A DNA stretch of 64,000 bases from an uncultured Polaribacter sp. (GCA_943846595.1 OX044355.1:1391501-1455500), one strand, 5' to 3'; positions 22,001 through 32,104 are shown, counted from the first letter of the stretch. A program made the numbers and translations. The notes: generated from the letters alone by a model not told the origin.

Positions 22001-22269
22001 AAATCGGTGTTTGTTGTTCCGTCAGAAAAAGTGGGGGTAAGGACAAAACCTAATTTACCTCCTGTGTTGATATTTACTTGAAACCACAGACTATTGTTTT
22101 CTTGACTACCACAGGTATTAGAACCGCTTAATTCTTGAACTCCTACACCTGTAGCATTCAAATCTTGATAGCCACTGTTTCCACAAACAATTAATGCATC
22201 GGAACAATCGTTTTGTGAAGAAAGATAAAAGGAATTTATTAAAAGTAACAGTACAAGAATTTTCCTCAT
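16600..22269 (-). CDS. Giant T9SS type B surface protein B with C-type lectin domain
   Basis: 1889 residues, intact. Signal peptide (1-19, ILVLLLLINSFYLSS); N-terminal domain CSDALIVCGNSGYQDL to about 190, typical of Bacteroidota surface proteins; stalk modules; a C-type lectin-like domain at about 505-650 with WIGASDEDTEGVWNWV, then the sugar-binding EPN motif in NWNTQEPNN and WND in SWNDLPN; an Ig-like module (NYYATASPEGCTN); several CDD-containing stalk modules; and a C-terminal CHU_C/type B sorting domain at about 1796-1889 (FFTPNGDGINDTW). In C-type lectins EPN with WND usually means Ca2+-dependent mannose-type binding, so a glycan-binding surface adhesin is the best inference. The last 2.4 kb is almost identical to gene A. 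Gaps of 45 and 36 bases to its neighbours suggest one operon. Confidence 0.9.
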   Translation of the reverse strand: MRKILVLLLLINSFYLSSQNDCSDALIVCGNSGYQDLNATGVGVQELSGSNTCGSQENNSLWFQVNINTGGKLGFVLTPTFSDGTTNTDLAIDFDFFIFGPDVNCGAIGQAIRCSTTNPQAAGTTSNLTGMNSTETDTAEGPGNTGNNFVRELDVIAGESYFVVIDRPIGTSNFKIDWTGTATFNDPPDANPPVAGASYDILLCDSDGVDDNSTKFDLTLNETSILDVQTGISVSYHTSNNDAITNNNPIPNPLDYESTSQDIFVRLTNTTTLCFSVTDFKINVFTVPQVALQPGNLTIDDIDNDGVEIVDLTVQNSDILGAQNLAEFEVIYSTDATFNSVIPDPINYIGNASLETVYFRVVNQNNVSCYSDGSFTISLIANQPPELTANNRVAYCPLSQVNIAPNFSITDSDDSGIDAFYVQISAGYSVANDQLILTGTHPTINATWTSVEGKLTLSPIGGTQILYTDLEAAVRDIVFESTDPAINTDRFFSFTIGSANYLPSTEHFYVFVEDLDVQWSEAKLLAEASNFYGLQGYLATILSQEESQISAEQTTGTGWIGASDEDTEGVWNWVTGPEAGTNFWNGNFTGAAVAGMYSNWNTQEPNNAGDEDYAHITDDSIGIAGSWNDLPNTGGGGAYQAKGYIVEYGGMPGDPVLNISASTSIYIPQILTTDNDESCFNNSVSLTATVSEGAIYWYDAPTGGNLVGTGTTFTTPLLSSSTNYYATASPEGCTNTNRVAVTAIINQLPTVNDPITFSICDDDQDGFVSMNLTSVNSDISTNFANETFKFYKSNADATAGTPEIPDPTNYINTTNSDDAVWVRTISSSNCYQISKINIEIRNTVIPVSFEKEFVECDDFLDINGNDTINNNDTDGIATFDFSSVTNDIIALFPTGQTFDIRYFETLADANNIQNQILNTSAYRNINSPNTQQIFIRVENTENNTCLYVGTHITLTVNPVPIVNPIGNLALCDDFIDGDDTNGVVQYFNLENQTSIILGSQDPNNFTVTYHEFASEVTSGANPLSSPYTNTTANLQTIFIRVINKTTGCLNGQFSFDLIVNPLPNSAAVVELKQCDDNTDGFSDFNLNEAASDISANFNNETFVFYPTLLDAENDRNAFTAAEAIVFRNRTQTYDSVWARAISNFDCYRIAEVKLVVSTTGLPASFQRSFTTCDDFLDIDGNDNANNDDTDGIATFDFSTVTPEVVAIFPNTQQLTVTYYRNSADALAEINAIADIANYRNIGYPNTQQIYIRVDSDLDNDCLGFGPFITLNVDRVPTANNLAQPLSLCDDFDSGSSEDGENININLRQTVNEILGTTQSETDFIVTYHTSQADASSGNAPILNDTNFRNTAPTAFVPGTVSRQTIYVRVEDRNKVPACFNDHLSFDIEIKPLPALENTIAAIEVCDVPTATDSDPRNRVAQNIDATIRNADILNGRDPSLFVVTYYKSQTEAVNDLNSLTVANLLDYENDPANTFFPANVNSDDPGVETLFFTITDVLSGCPSEPFTLDIRIYPEPNIPVNINNYTDCDTDNNGLGNDTDGILENIAFSSKITEVLANYTTAEQSNFTVSFHESLADAQTGNGALDTNAYMNTANNQTIFVRVLNNQTGCVADDLSFDIIVNPLPSFDPLDLSQVACLNNLPLTLQVDNPLTGYTYSWVENLSGDEISTAQSVDIRAGGTYTLTVTDRVTLCNRIEIFDVIESEAATITSELVMVIDETAEIFENNFSITIDSTPGILGIGDYEYALLDELGNFVYGYQDTFVFEQLSGGFYKVLVRDKNGCDENGIPASLVVPVVEFPDFFTPNGDGINDTWNIKGTNSNYFPSSEIYIYNRFGKVVAKVDLSEQGWDGTYNGKRLPSDDYWVSIKLVPFDTNKKTIFKTGNFSLLRK

Positions 22270-22305
22270 TTTATTTTTTATTCGCGAATATAAAAAAATA
22301 AAATG

Positions 22306-24162
22306 CTATTTTCTAAGCAACGATAAATTTCCTGTCTTAAAGATTGTTTTTTTGTTGGTATCAAAGGGCACCAATTTAATAGACACCCAATAATCGTCCG
22401 AAGGCAATCTTTTTCCGTTATAGGTTCCGTCCCAGCCCTGTTCCGATAAATCCACCTTAGCGACCACCTTTCCAAAACGGTTGTAGATGTAAATTTCGCT
22501 AGAAGGGAAGTAGTTGCTATTGGTCCCCTTAATATTCCAAGTATCATTAATACCATCACCATTCGGTGTGAAGAAGTCAGGGAATTCCACCACAGGGACC
22601 ACCAAAGAAGCCGGAATGCCATTCTCATCACAGCCATTCTTATCCCGAACTAATACCTTATAAAACCCCCCCGATAATTGCTCAAAAACAAAAGTGTCCT
22701 GGTAACCATAGACAAAATTACCCAGTTCATCCAACAAGGCATACTCATAGTCGCCAATCCCCAAGATTCCCGGAGTACTGTCAATCGTAATGGAGAAGTT
22801 ATTTTCAAAAATCTCCGCAGTTTCATCAATGACCATCACAAGCTCACTCGTAATGGTGGCCGCCTCCGATTCGATCACATCAAAGATTTCTATTCTGTTA
22901 CACAACGTTACCCTGTCAGTTACCGTTAAAGTATAAGTACCCCCGGCCCGAATGTCCACCGACTGTGCCGTACTAATTTCATCCCCAGAGAGATTCTCCA
23001 CCCAGCTATAAGTATAGCCCGTTAAAGGATTGTCAACCTGCAATGTCAAAGGTAAATTGTTCAAACAAGCCACCTGAGAGAGATCCAACGGATCAAAAGA
23101 AGGCAAAGGATTCACAATAATATCAAACGACAAATCATCCGCGACACAGCCCGTTTGATTGTTCAACACCCGCACAAAAATAGTTTGATTGTTCGCCGTA
23201 TTCATATAAGCATTCGTATCCAAAGCCCCATTACCCGTTTGCGCATCAGCCAAACTTTCGTGAAAAGAGACCGTAAAATTAGACTGTTCCGCAGTAGTAT
23301 AATTGGCCAGTACCTCCGTTATTTTAGAAGAAAAAGCAATGTTTTCAAGAATTCCATCCGTGTCATTCCCAAGCCCATTATTATCCGTATCACAATCCGT
23401 ATAATTGTTGATGTTAACAGGAATATTAGGTTCCGGATAAATGCGAATGTCCAGCGTAAAAGGTTCCGAAGCACAACCCGTCTCCGCACTGTAAATGACA
23501 AAGAAGAGAGTTTCAATCCCCGGAGCATCACTATTTACATTCAAAGGAAACGATGTGTTCGCAGGATCATTCTCATAATCCAATAAGTTTGCGATGTCAA
23601 TTCTGTCCACATCCGCCAAAGCATTGGTTTGCGATTTGTAATAGCGCACCGAAAAGATACTCGGATCCCTTCCATTTAAAATATCGGCATTCCTAATCGT
23701 AGCATCAATGTTTTGAGCAACCCTATTTCTAGGATCACTATCGGTAGCCGTAGGCACATCACAAATCTCAATAGCAGCAATCGTATTCTCTAAAGCAGGT
23801 AAAGGTTTAATTTCAATATCAAAAGAAAGATGATCATTAAAACAGGCCGGAACTTTATTTCGATCCTCCACCCGCACATAAATTGTTTGTCGGCTTACCG
23901 TTCCAAGCACAAAGCCCGCCGGAGCCGTATTTCTAAAGTTGGTATCATTCAAAATAGGGGCATTCCCCGAAGACGCATCCGCTTGCGAAGTATGGTAAGT
24001 CACGATAAAATCAGCTTCCGCTTGCGAAGGTCCTAAGATCTCGTTGACCGTTTGTCTTAAATTGATGTTGATGTTCTCCCCATCCTCAGAAGAACCCGAA
24101 TCAAAATCATCACACAAAGAAAGCGGTTGTGCTAAGTTGTTTGCAGTAGGAACTCGGTCTAC
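22306..24162 (-). repeat. Shared 3' cassette, mosaic copy in gene C
   Basis: From about 22336 to 23460 the sequence matches genes A and B essentially base for base. 23461-23640 is a diverged version of the same module, about 23660-23850 is again near identical, 23850-24030 has scattered substitutions, and 24032-24162 is again identical. Homology then stops abruptly. The C tract is five long (22940-22944). Confidence 0.88.
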
Positions 24163-27100
24163 TTGTAAAAAGATATTTGCGGTTCCAGTACATCCATTAT
24201 TTGTATTGTTGATTATTTTAACATAAATGGTTTGGTTGTTTGCAAAACTTGGATCGTTGTTATTTCTATGATTTGCGATTTCGCTATTGATGTCATTTGC
24301 ATTACTCGCTCTGTCTAGTTCTGATTCATAATATGAGACGCTTAAATTGGGTCTGGTTGCTACAGGGTAGAAACTCTTTATTTCATCCGTAGCAGCGCTA
24401 AAGTCAAAAGTAGCAATTCCATCCGTATCATCATTATTTGCGTTGTCATTTCCATCGATATCTAGGAAATCATCACAGGCAGTATATGAACGATCATAAG
24501 GGATGTCTGCACTAAAATTAATGGTAATATTAATTTTTCCAATGCGATAGCATCCTTGATCAGAAAAGACTCGAACCCAAGCTTCTCCTGTTCCTGTAAC
24601 AGGATAGGTTTGTAAATCTGACCCTGTAATTTCAGAAGTTCCAGCATTGGCATCAGATTCTGTGGCATAAAATTCAAAAACTTCACCATTTGCAATGTAA
24701 TTCGGAGAAAGTATTGGAATGGCGTCTGTTAAAATAACAGTAGTACTAAGGTCTATTTCATTGTGACATTGAATAAATTCAGCCGGATTTGTTAAGGTTG
24801 GTAATGGGTCTACTTTTAATTCAAAAGAAGTAAATGTACTGCCCATACTGTCATCGGCAGCGATAAAACAATCTGGATTATTTCTATTTTCAATACGAAC
24901 AAATACATTTTGGCTATCTGTTACTGTATAGGGAACTGTTTTATCAATCACATCAGTAGTTGCACTTGTTTGAGCCCCAACAGAAGTTGTATGGTAAGAA
25001 ATCAAAAAATCTAAATTCGAATTTGTTAGACCCAATATTTCGTTGTCTTTGGTATCTAATAAAAAACTAGTCGTAGTTAAGTCTGAGTTAGAACCACTTA
25101 ATTCATCATCACAGAGGCGATACATTGTGGGTTGATTTGGACTTGCAACATCATTTACATTGATGGTAAATGCGACGATAGCACTACATGCTGTATTTGC
25201 GTTGTTTTGAATTCGTGCATAGATTGTTTCTTGAGTGAAAGCAGTTGTATTGGTGTAACTTGAACTGCTAATATTTGTGCCTGCTATATTATTTTGAGCA
25301 TCAGTAAGGCTCGTGAAATATGAGACATCAAAGTTAGAAGTATTTTGTCCATTTAATATTTGAGGAGTAGTCGTTGCATCAAAATTGAAGTCATGAAATC
25401 CATCTCTGTCTGTATCACAAATTTCGATATTTATTGGAGCATTTGCAACAGGGTTGTCAAAAACCTGAATGGTGAATTCTTCAATATCGCTACAAGAGTT
25501 GTTTGCATTATTTTGAATTCTAACAAAGATCGATTCAATTCCAAATGGGGTTGTGTTTGTATAACTTGTACCGTCTAAATTTGTACCTGCAATATTATCT
25601 TGTGCAGCACTAAGGCTTGAGAAATAAGTCACTGTAAAATCTGATATAGCTTGTCCTGCGAGCACTTGTGGAGTAATATCTGCATCAAAATTAAAAGTAT
25701 GAAACCCATCACTATCGGTATCACAAATTTCAACATCTAAGGGATCATTTGCTATTGGATTGTCAAACACCTGAATGGTAAAATCTACAATATCTCCACA
25801 GGTTGTATTATTGATGTTTTGAATTCTAGCGAAGATGGTTTCAATAGAAAAAGCAGCGGCATTTGTGTAGCTACTTCCATTAATATTGGTTCCTGTTATA
25901 TTTGCTTCGGCATCGGCAAGGCTTGTAAAGTAGCGCACTTCGTATTCAGTATCCGATTGAGACCCTAATATTTGAGGAGTACTAACTGTGTCAAAATCAA
26001 AAGCATAGAATCCATCTCCATCCGTGTCGCAGATTTCAATATTTGTTGGCGTATTTGCAACAGGTTCATTAATCACATCAATGGTAAATTCGATAATATT
26101 GAAACAGCTTGTTTTGGCGTTATTTTGAACTCTAGCAAAGATAGATTCAATTGTAAATGCCGTTGTATTTGTGTAACCCGTCCCATCAATATTTGTACCT
26201 GTAATATTGTCCTGAGCCGCAACCAAACTATTGAAATAAAGTACTTCAAAGTCTGTGTTAGATTGCCCGTTTAAAATAACAGGTGTTGTATCTGTATCAA
26301 AGATGAATGTATGAAATCCGTCCCCGTTGTCGTCACAGAAAACAAGATTTCCAGGGTCATTGGCCGTTGGTTCATCAAACACCTGAATGGTAAAGTCGAT
26401 AATTTGATTACAGCTTGAAATGGCATCATTCTGTATTCTAGCATAAATTGTTTCCAATGTAAATGCAGCAGTGTTTGTGTAGCTACTTCCATTAATATTG
26501 CTTCCTGCTACATTTGCTTGCGCATCGGCAAGGCTTGTAAAATAGAGCACTTCGTAATCAGTATCCGATTGGGTGCCTAGCACTTGCGGAGTAATATCGG
26601 TATCAAAATCAAAAGCATAGAATCCATCTCGATCTGCGTCACAGATTTCGATATTTGTTGGCGTATTTGCAACGGGTTCATCAATTACGTCAATGGTAAA
26701 TTCGATGATATTGAAACAGCTTGTATTGGTGTTGTTTTGAATTCTAGCAAAGATAGATTCAACAGAAAATGCAGTTGTGTTTGTGTAGTTGGTATCGTCC
26801 AAATTTGTGCCTGCGATATTGTCCTGAGCCGCAATCAAACTGTTAAAATAAAGCACCTCATAGTCCGTGTCAGATTGTCCATTTAAAATCAGTGGTGTGG
26901 TATCTGCCTTGAAATTGAATGTATGAAATCCGTCCCCATTGTCGTCACAGAAAACAAGAGGTCCAGGATTGTTGGCAGTTGGTTCATCAAATACTTGAAT
27001 GGTGAATTCGACAATATCACCACAGGCTTCTACACCGATGTTTTGGATTCTAGCAAAAATAGTTTCCAATGTAAAAGCAGTTGCATTTGTATAACTACTC

Positions 27101-28152
27101 CCACTAATATTGGTTCCTGCTACATTTGCTTCCGCATCGGCAAAACTTGTAAAATATAAAACTTCAAAATCGGTTGTAGACTGGCCGTTTAATATTTGTG
27201 GAGTAACATCAGTATCAAAGTCAAAAGCATGAAATCCATCTCGATCTGCATCACAGATTTCTACATTGTCCGGAGTGGTTGCGGTTGGAACGTCAAAAAA
27301 GGTGATTTCTACTTCATCTTGTCCAATATTTCCTTCAGTATCCGTAACAATTGCTTTGTAAATTCCAGAAACATTATTTGTGATATTTAGAGTAGCACTT
27401 ATTTCTCCAGCAAGTGTATTGAATCCAGCCCCAGTATCTAACTGCCATTCGTAAGTATCTACAGTTCCAGTAGTTGGAGTTGCGTCTAATTCAACATCGG
27501 TTCCAACACATACATCTTGATCCAGCCCCAATTCACCTACTACAATAGTACAATCTGTGACACCAGCACCTGCCTCTCCAAAGTTAGTTTGAACTAGTTT
27601 GATAAAACCATCAGCGTTCGAAAAGTTAGTTACCAACAATACATAGTAATCACCGGCATTTGCATTTGGAATTCTAAAGGTTTCAATAAATCGACTGGAA
27701 TAACTACAATCGATAACATTTGACATGTCTTGATTATCAATATAGTAGTTGTTAAGAACCCCAGATTCAGAGGTGTTGCTTTGACCAATTCCTGCATTGT
27801 ACTCTAAGCTAGAACAGTTATTTTCAGCAGTTCGAAAGGGCCCCCATGCAATAAAATCAACATCCAAGTCGGTGCCGTTTGGATTTCCATCTACATCGAA
27901 TGAGCTATTTTGAATGATATCAAATTCTAAAGAGCCTGTTTGATCAATTTTTATGAAAAACCAAGCCTGATTTGGTGTTTGTCCCAAACATCCAATGGTT
28001 CCACCATCTGGGGATCCAGTTACATTTGGAAATATTTTAACACCGTTTTCATCGGAACAGGATGGTTCAGCACCTTCACAGTTGGAAGCACCATTCTGGG
28101 AGAAGATAGAAACAAAAGATAATAAGATTATTAATGATAGGATTTTTTTCAT
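22306..28152 (-). CDS. Giant T9SS type B surface protein C with seven 102-residue repeats
   Basis: 1948 residues, intact, and the first gene of the three-gene unit. Signal peptide (1-18, ILSLIILLSFVSIFS); N-terminal domain to about 200 (CEGAEPSCSDENG; NYYIDNQDMSN); a PKD/Ig-like module (LDATPTTGTVDTYEWQL, about 215-285); seven consecutive 102-residue repeats at about 287-1000, each with CD(A/T/D)DxDGF, an EVLYF-like strand, SSYTN and an ARIQN strand; further stalk modules partly shared with A; and a CHU_C/type B sorting domain at about 1856-1948. T9SS cargo of this type is carried across the outer membrane and anchored at the surface. The Asp-rich motif recalls Ca2+-binding loops; this is inference. 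Confidence 0.9.
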   Translation of the reverse strand: MKKILSLIILLSFVSIFSQNGASNCEGAEPSCSDENGVKIFPNVTGSPDGGTIGCLGQTPNQAWFFIKIDQTGSLEFDIIQNSSFDVDGNPNGTDLDVDFIAWGPFRTAENNCSSLEYNAGIGQSNTSESGVLNNYYIDNQDMSNVIDCSYSSRFIETFRIPNANAGDYYVLLVTNFSNADGFIKLVQTNFGEAGAGVTDCTIVVGELGLDQDVCVGTDVELDATPTTGTVDTYEWQLDTGAGFNTLAGEISATLNITNNVSGIYKAIVTDTEGNIGQDEVEITFFDVPTATTPDNVEICDADRDGFHAFDFDTDVTPQILNGQSTTDFEVLYFTSFADAEANVAGTNISGSSYTNATAFTLETIFARIQNIGVEACGDIVEFTIQVFDEPTANNPGPLVFCDDNGDGFHTFNFKADTTPLILNGQSDTDYEVLYFNSLIAAQDNIAGTNLDDTNYTNTTAFSVESIFARIQNNTNTSCFNIIEFTIDVIDEPVANTPTNIEICDADRDGFYAFDFDTDITPQVLGTQSDTDYEVLYFTSLADAQANVAGSNINGSSYTNTAAFTLETIYARIQNDAISSCNQIIDFTIQVFDEPTANDPGNLVFCDDNGDGFHTFIFDTDTTPVILNGQSNTDFEVLYFNSLVAAQDNITGTNIDGTGYTNTTAFTIESIFARVQNNAKTSCFNIIEFTIDVINEPVANTPTNIEICDTDGDGFYAFDFDTVSTPQILGSQSDTEYEVRYFTSLADAEANITGTNINGSSYTNAAAFSIETIFARIQNINNTTCGDIVDFTIQVFDNPIANDPLDVEICDTDSDGFHTFNFDADITPQVLAGQAISDFTVTYFSSLSAAQDNIAGTNLDGTSYTNTTPFGIESIFVRIQNNANNSCSDIEEFTIQVFDNPVANAPINIEICDTDRDGFHDFNFDATTTPQILNGQNTSNFDVSYFTSLTDAQNNIAGTNISSSSYTNTTAFTQETIYARIQNNANTACSAIVAFTINVNDVASPNQPTMYRLCDDELSGSNSDLTTTSFLLDTKDNEILGLTNSNLDFLISYHTTSVGAQTSATTDVIDKTVPYTVTDSQNVFVRIENRNNPDCFIAADDSMGSTFTSFELKVDPLPTLTNPAEFIQCHNEIDLSTTVILTDAIPILSPNYIANGEVFEFYATESDANAGTSEITGSDLQTYPVTGTGEAWVRVFSDQGCYRIGKINITINFSADIPYDRSYTACDDFLDIDGNDNANNDDTDGIATFDFSAATDEIKSFYPVATRPNLSVSYYESELDRASNANDINSEIANHRNNNDPSFANNQTIYVKIINNTNNGCTGTANIFLQVDRVPTANNLAQPLSLCDDFDSGSSEDGENININLRQTVNEILGPSQAEADFIVTYHTSQADASSGNAPILNDTNFRNTAPAGFVLGTVSRQTIYVRVEDRNKVPACFNDHLSFDIEIKPLPALENTIAAIEICDVPTATDSDPRNRVAQNIDATIRNADILNGRDPSIFSVRYYKSQTNALADVDRIDIANLLDYENDPANTSFPLNVNSDAPGIETLFFVIYSAETGCASEPFTLDIRIYPEPNIPVNINNYTDCDTDNNGLGNDTDGILENIAFSSKITEVLANYTTAEQSNFTVSFHESLADAQTGNGALDTNAYMNTANNQTIFVRVLNNQTGCVADDLSFDIIVNPLPSFDPLDLSQVACLNNLPLTLQVDNPLTGYTYSWVENLSGDEISTAQSVDIRAGGTYTLTVTDRVTLCNRIEIFDVIESEAATITSELVMVIDETAEIFENNFSITIDSTPGILGIGDYEYALLDELGNFVYGYQDTFVFEQLSGGFYKVLVRDKNGCDENGIPASLVVPVVEFPDFFTPNGDGINDTWNIKGTNSNYFPSSEIYIYNRFGKVVAKVDLSEQGWDGTYNGKRLPSDDYWVSIKLVPFDTNKKTIFKTGNLSLLRK
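24800..25142 (-). repeat. Internal module shared between genes A and C (copy C)
   Basis: Counterpart of 12788-13130, of equal length. It lies directly after (protein sense) the seven 102-residue repeats, just as in gene A it lies after a single such repeat. Confidence 0.85.
25150..27290 (-). repeat. Seven tandem 306-bp units coding 102-residue repeats
   Basis: Seven in-frame units of the same length by my alignment. Each begins P(T/V/I)AN.P, has ICD.D.DGF, then a Q(S/A/N)-rich turn, EVLYF(T/N)SL.(D/A)A, SYTN, IFARIQN and ends EFTI(Q/D)V. Units 2 and 4 resemble each other (LVFCDDNGDGFHTF), as do units 3 and 5 (NTPTNIEICD), so pairs seem to have been duplicated together. One related unit is in gene A near 13130-13440. 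Confidence 0.88.
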
Positions 28153-28282
28153 GATAAAAAGAACAAATTCTGCATGCTAAAATAAGAATATTATAATATC
28201 AAAATCAATTATTATTAGAAGTGTTGCAAAACAAATTAATTGCATTTAAAATAGATTCCTTGGGAAATAAATACAAATAGTG

Positions 28283-28290
28283 TATTTTTG
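28283..28290 (+). promoter_or_regulatory. Possible Bacteroidota promoter -7 element (TATTTTTG)
   Basis: Fits TAnnTTTG, with a TTG about 21 bases upstream as a possible -33 element. It lies 22 bases before the start of the decayed GST-like gene, so a promoter may have outlived its gene. Confidence 0.35.
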
Positions 28291-28312
28291 ACACAGATTA
28301 AAAAAAACAAGA

Positions 28313-28540
28313 ATGAGAATACGCCTATAGGCCAAGCAAGGTCATGCACATGCAGTTGCTTTTAAAATTTTTTTAAGAATTGGAGAAATTTCTTTTGAAT
28401 ATAAAGACCTTTTAAAAGACGAAACTGCAAAAATGCATTCCAAATAATTGTATGATGGGCATGTAAAAGTGCCAACTCTTTTTGTCGATGATAAAATTTA
28501 TCGAGTACCATCCTCAGATGAATTCAATAAAATTATGTAA
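28313..28540 (+). pseudogene. Decayed thioredoxin-fold (GST N-terminal-like) gene with two in-frame stops
   Basis: A single frame of 75 codons from the ATG at 28313 to the TAA at 28540 is interrupted by TAG at 28328-28330 and TAA at 28445-28447. Read through, it gives AKQGHAHAVAFKIFLRIG, EISFEYKDLLKDETAK and, after the second stop, GHVKVPTLFVDDKIYRVPSS. The last part carries the VP-x-LFVDD turn typical of the thioredoxin-like N-terminal domain of glutathione S-transferases. No frameshift is needed, only two nonsense changes. The intact gene would have encoded a small thioredoxin-fold protein. It lies just before marR, pirin and an Old-Yellow-Enzyme gene, and may once have belonged to that stress group. 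Confidence 0.6.
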
Positions 28541-28563
28541 AGTTTAATGTTAAAAGGATAGTT

Positions 28564-29001
28564 ATGGGAGATATTGGTAAAGACATACAGTCTCAATTTG
28601 TGTCTGAAAAAATAAAAGCACTTATCAACATAAGGTATACTGCAAATTGGTTGAATAGCAAAGAGAATGATTTTTTCAAACCTTATGGAATCTCTCCCCA
28701 GCAGTACAATATTCTTAGAATTTTAAGAGGTGCAAAAAAAGAAATCAAGGTACAACTCATTAAAAATAGAATGATAGAGCGTGCACCAAATGCCACCCGT
28801 TTGATGGATAAGCTGTGTGAAAAAGGATTGATTGAAAGAATGCGCTGTAAAGAAGACCGAAGAGTTGTTTATGTTACAATTACAAAAGCTGGCCTATCCC
28901 TATTAACTTCGATTGATTTAAATGGAAATATTACTTTTTTAGATAAATTATCCGAGGAAGATGCAGCCGTTTTAAGTAATTTATTAGATAAAATTAGATA
29001 A
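28564..29001 (+). CDS. MarR family transcriptional regulator
   Basis: 145 residues. Winged-helix region: FKPYGISPQQYNILRILRG (about 40-58), then the recognition segment APNATRLMDKLCEKGLIER (about 79-97) and the wing KEDRRVVYVTITKAG (about 100-114). MarR proteins are dimeric repressors released by small phenolic, electrophilic or oxidising ligands. It precedes a pirin gene by 33 bases and an OYE-type reductase, common targets of such regulators in Bacteroidota; that it controls them is inference. Confidence 0.9.
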   Translation: MGDIGKDIQSQFVSEKIKALINIRYTANWLNSKENDFFKPYGISPQQYNILRILRGAKKEIKVQLIKNRMIERAPNATRLMDKLCEKGLIERMRCKEDRRVVYVTITKAGLSLLTSIDLNGNITFLDKLSEEDAAVLSNLLDKIR

Positions 29002-29034
29002 AAAAACATCCATTCCTAAAAAACAATTTATAAA

Positions 29035-29904
29035 ATGAAAGTACTCAAATCGATCCAACACAATATAGCAAGCCCATTTGTAAATATGGGGCCCATACGA
29101 TTGCGTCAACCATTACCCTCAGAAGGAGTCGAAAATGTAGATCCGTTCATTTTACTTCACCATTATGGTCCTTATGCAATCTCAGAATTTAACAATCCTT
29201 TCGATTTAGGACCTCACCCTCACAGAGGTTTTGAGCCAATTACATTGCTTTTTAAAGGTGAGCAATTTCATAGAGATTCACTTGGAAATGAGATGGTTGT
29301 GAAAGCAGGAGATGTTCAGTGGACTACTGCAGGGCACGGAATTGTTCATGCAGAAGCTCCTACCAAAGAATTTGTAAAAAAAGGAGGTACCCTGGAAGGA
29401 ATTCAGTTGTGGCTAAATTTGCCTGCAAAAGATAAGTTGATGCCTCCAAATTATCAACATTTAGAAGCAACTCAAATTCCTAAAATATTCTCAGAGAATC
29501 AAAAAGTACAATTAAATATAATTGCAGGAAGTCAAAAAGAGCAAATCGGATTGATTAAAACCCAAACAGCTGTTAATGTTTTTACAGTAGTAGCAAAAGA
29601 AAATGGAATGCTTGAAGTTGATATTCCACAAAATCACCAGTCTTTGATATATGTATTAGAGGGCAGCATTTTAGTAAATGATACTGCAGTTTTACAAAAA
29701 GGTGAAAATCAAATGATTGTTTTCAATCAAGATGGAAATTCAATCAAATTCGAAGTAAAAACAACCAGTACAATTTTAATCTTATCCGGGGAGCCTATTC
29801 AAGAAAAAGTGACTCAATATGGTCCCTATGTTATGAATACCCAAACTGAAATATTAGAAGCAATGCGTGATTATCAACAAGGTAAAATGGGCTATTTATA
29901 TTGA
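29035..29904 (+). CDS. Pirin family protein
   Basis: 289 residues, a bicupin of usual length. The N-terminal cupin shows the metal-binding His/Glu set HPHRGFEPITLL (about 61-72) and GHGIVHAEAP (about 101-110). The C-terminal cupin is less conserved (LIYVLEGSILVND). Pirins are iron-binding cytoplasmic proteins; some have quercetinase activity and others bind transcription regulators or metabolic enzymes. Placement between marR and an OYE-type reductase suggests a redox or electrophile response. Confidence 0.9.
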   Translation: MKVLKSIQHNIASPFVNMGPIRLRQPLPSEGVENVDPFILLHHYGPYAISEFNNPFDLGPHPHRGFEPITLLFKGEQFHRDSLGNEMVVKAGDVQWTTAGHGIVHAEAPTKEFVKKGGTLEGIQLWLNLPAKDKLMPPNYQHLEATQIPKIFSENQKVQLNIIAGSQKEQIGLIKTQTAVNVFTVVAKENGMLEVDIPQNHQSLIYVLEGSILVNDTAVLQKGENQMIVFNQDGNSIKFEVKTTSTILILSGEPIQEKVTQYGPYVMNTQTEILEAMRDYQQGKMGYLY

Positions 29905-30073
29905 TCTTTACAAATATATTTGCTACTTTTTTCTGAAGTTTTCTTTCCAAAATTATTATTAATGAAGACCTTCCAAGGAGTTTTTTAGTTAGATTCAATT
30001 TCATTCGTTTTTTCATTCAATAAATAAAAGGTATCTTGCTAGATGTTATGCATGCATAGTAAATTTAACTTGA

Positions 30074-32104
<2,031 letters not shown>

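Noticed and set aside
10305..24162. Direct repeats of over 1 kb suggesting an insertion sequence or transposon
   Set aside because: The repeated stretches are in-frame parts of protein-coding genes, with no transposase, terminal inverted repeats or target duplications.
28313..28540. TAG/TAA read as recoded amino acids
   Set aside because: No selenocysteine or pyrrolysine recoding involves TAA, and other genes here use both as normal stops.
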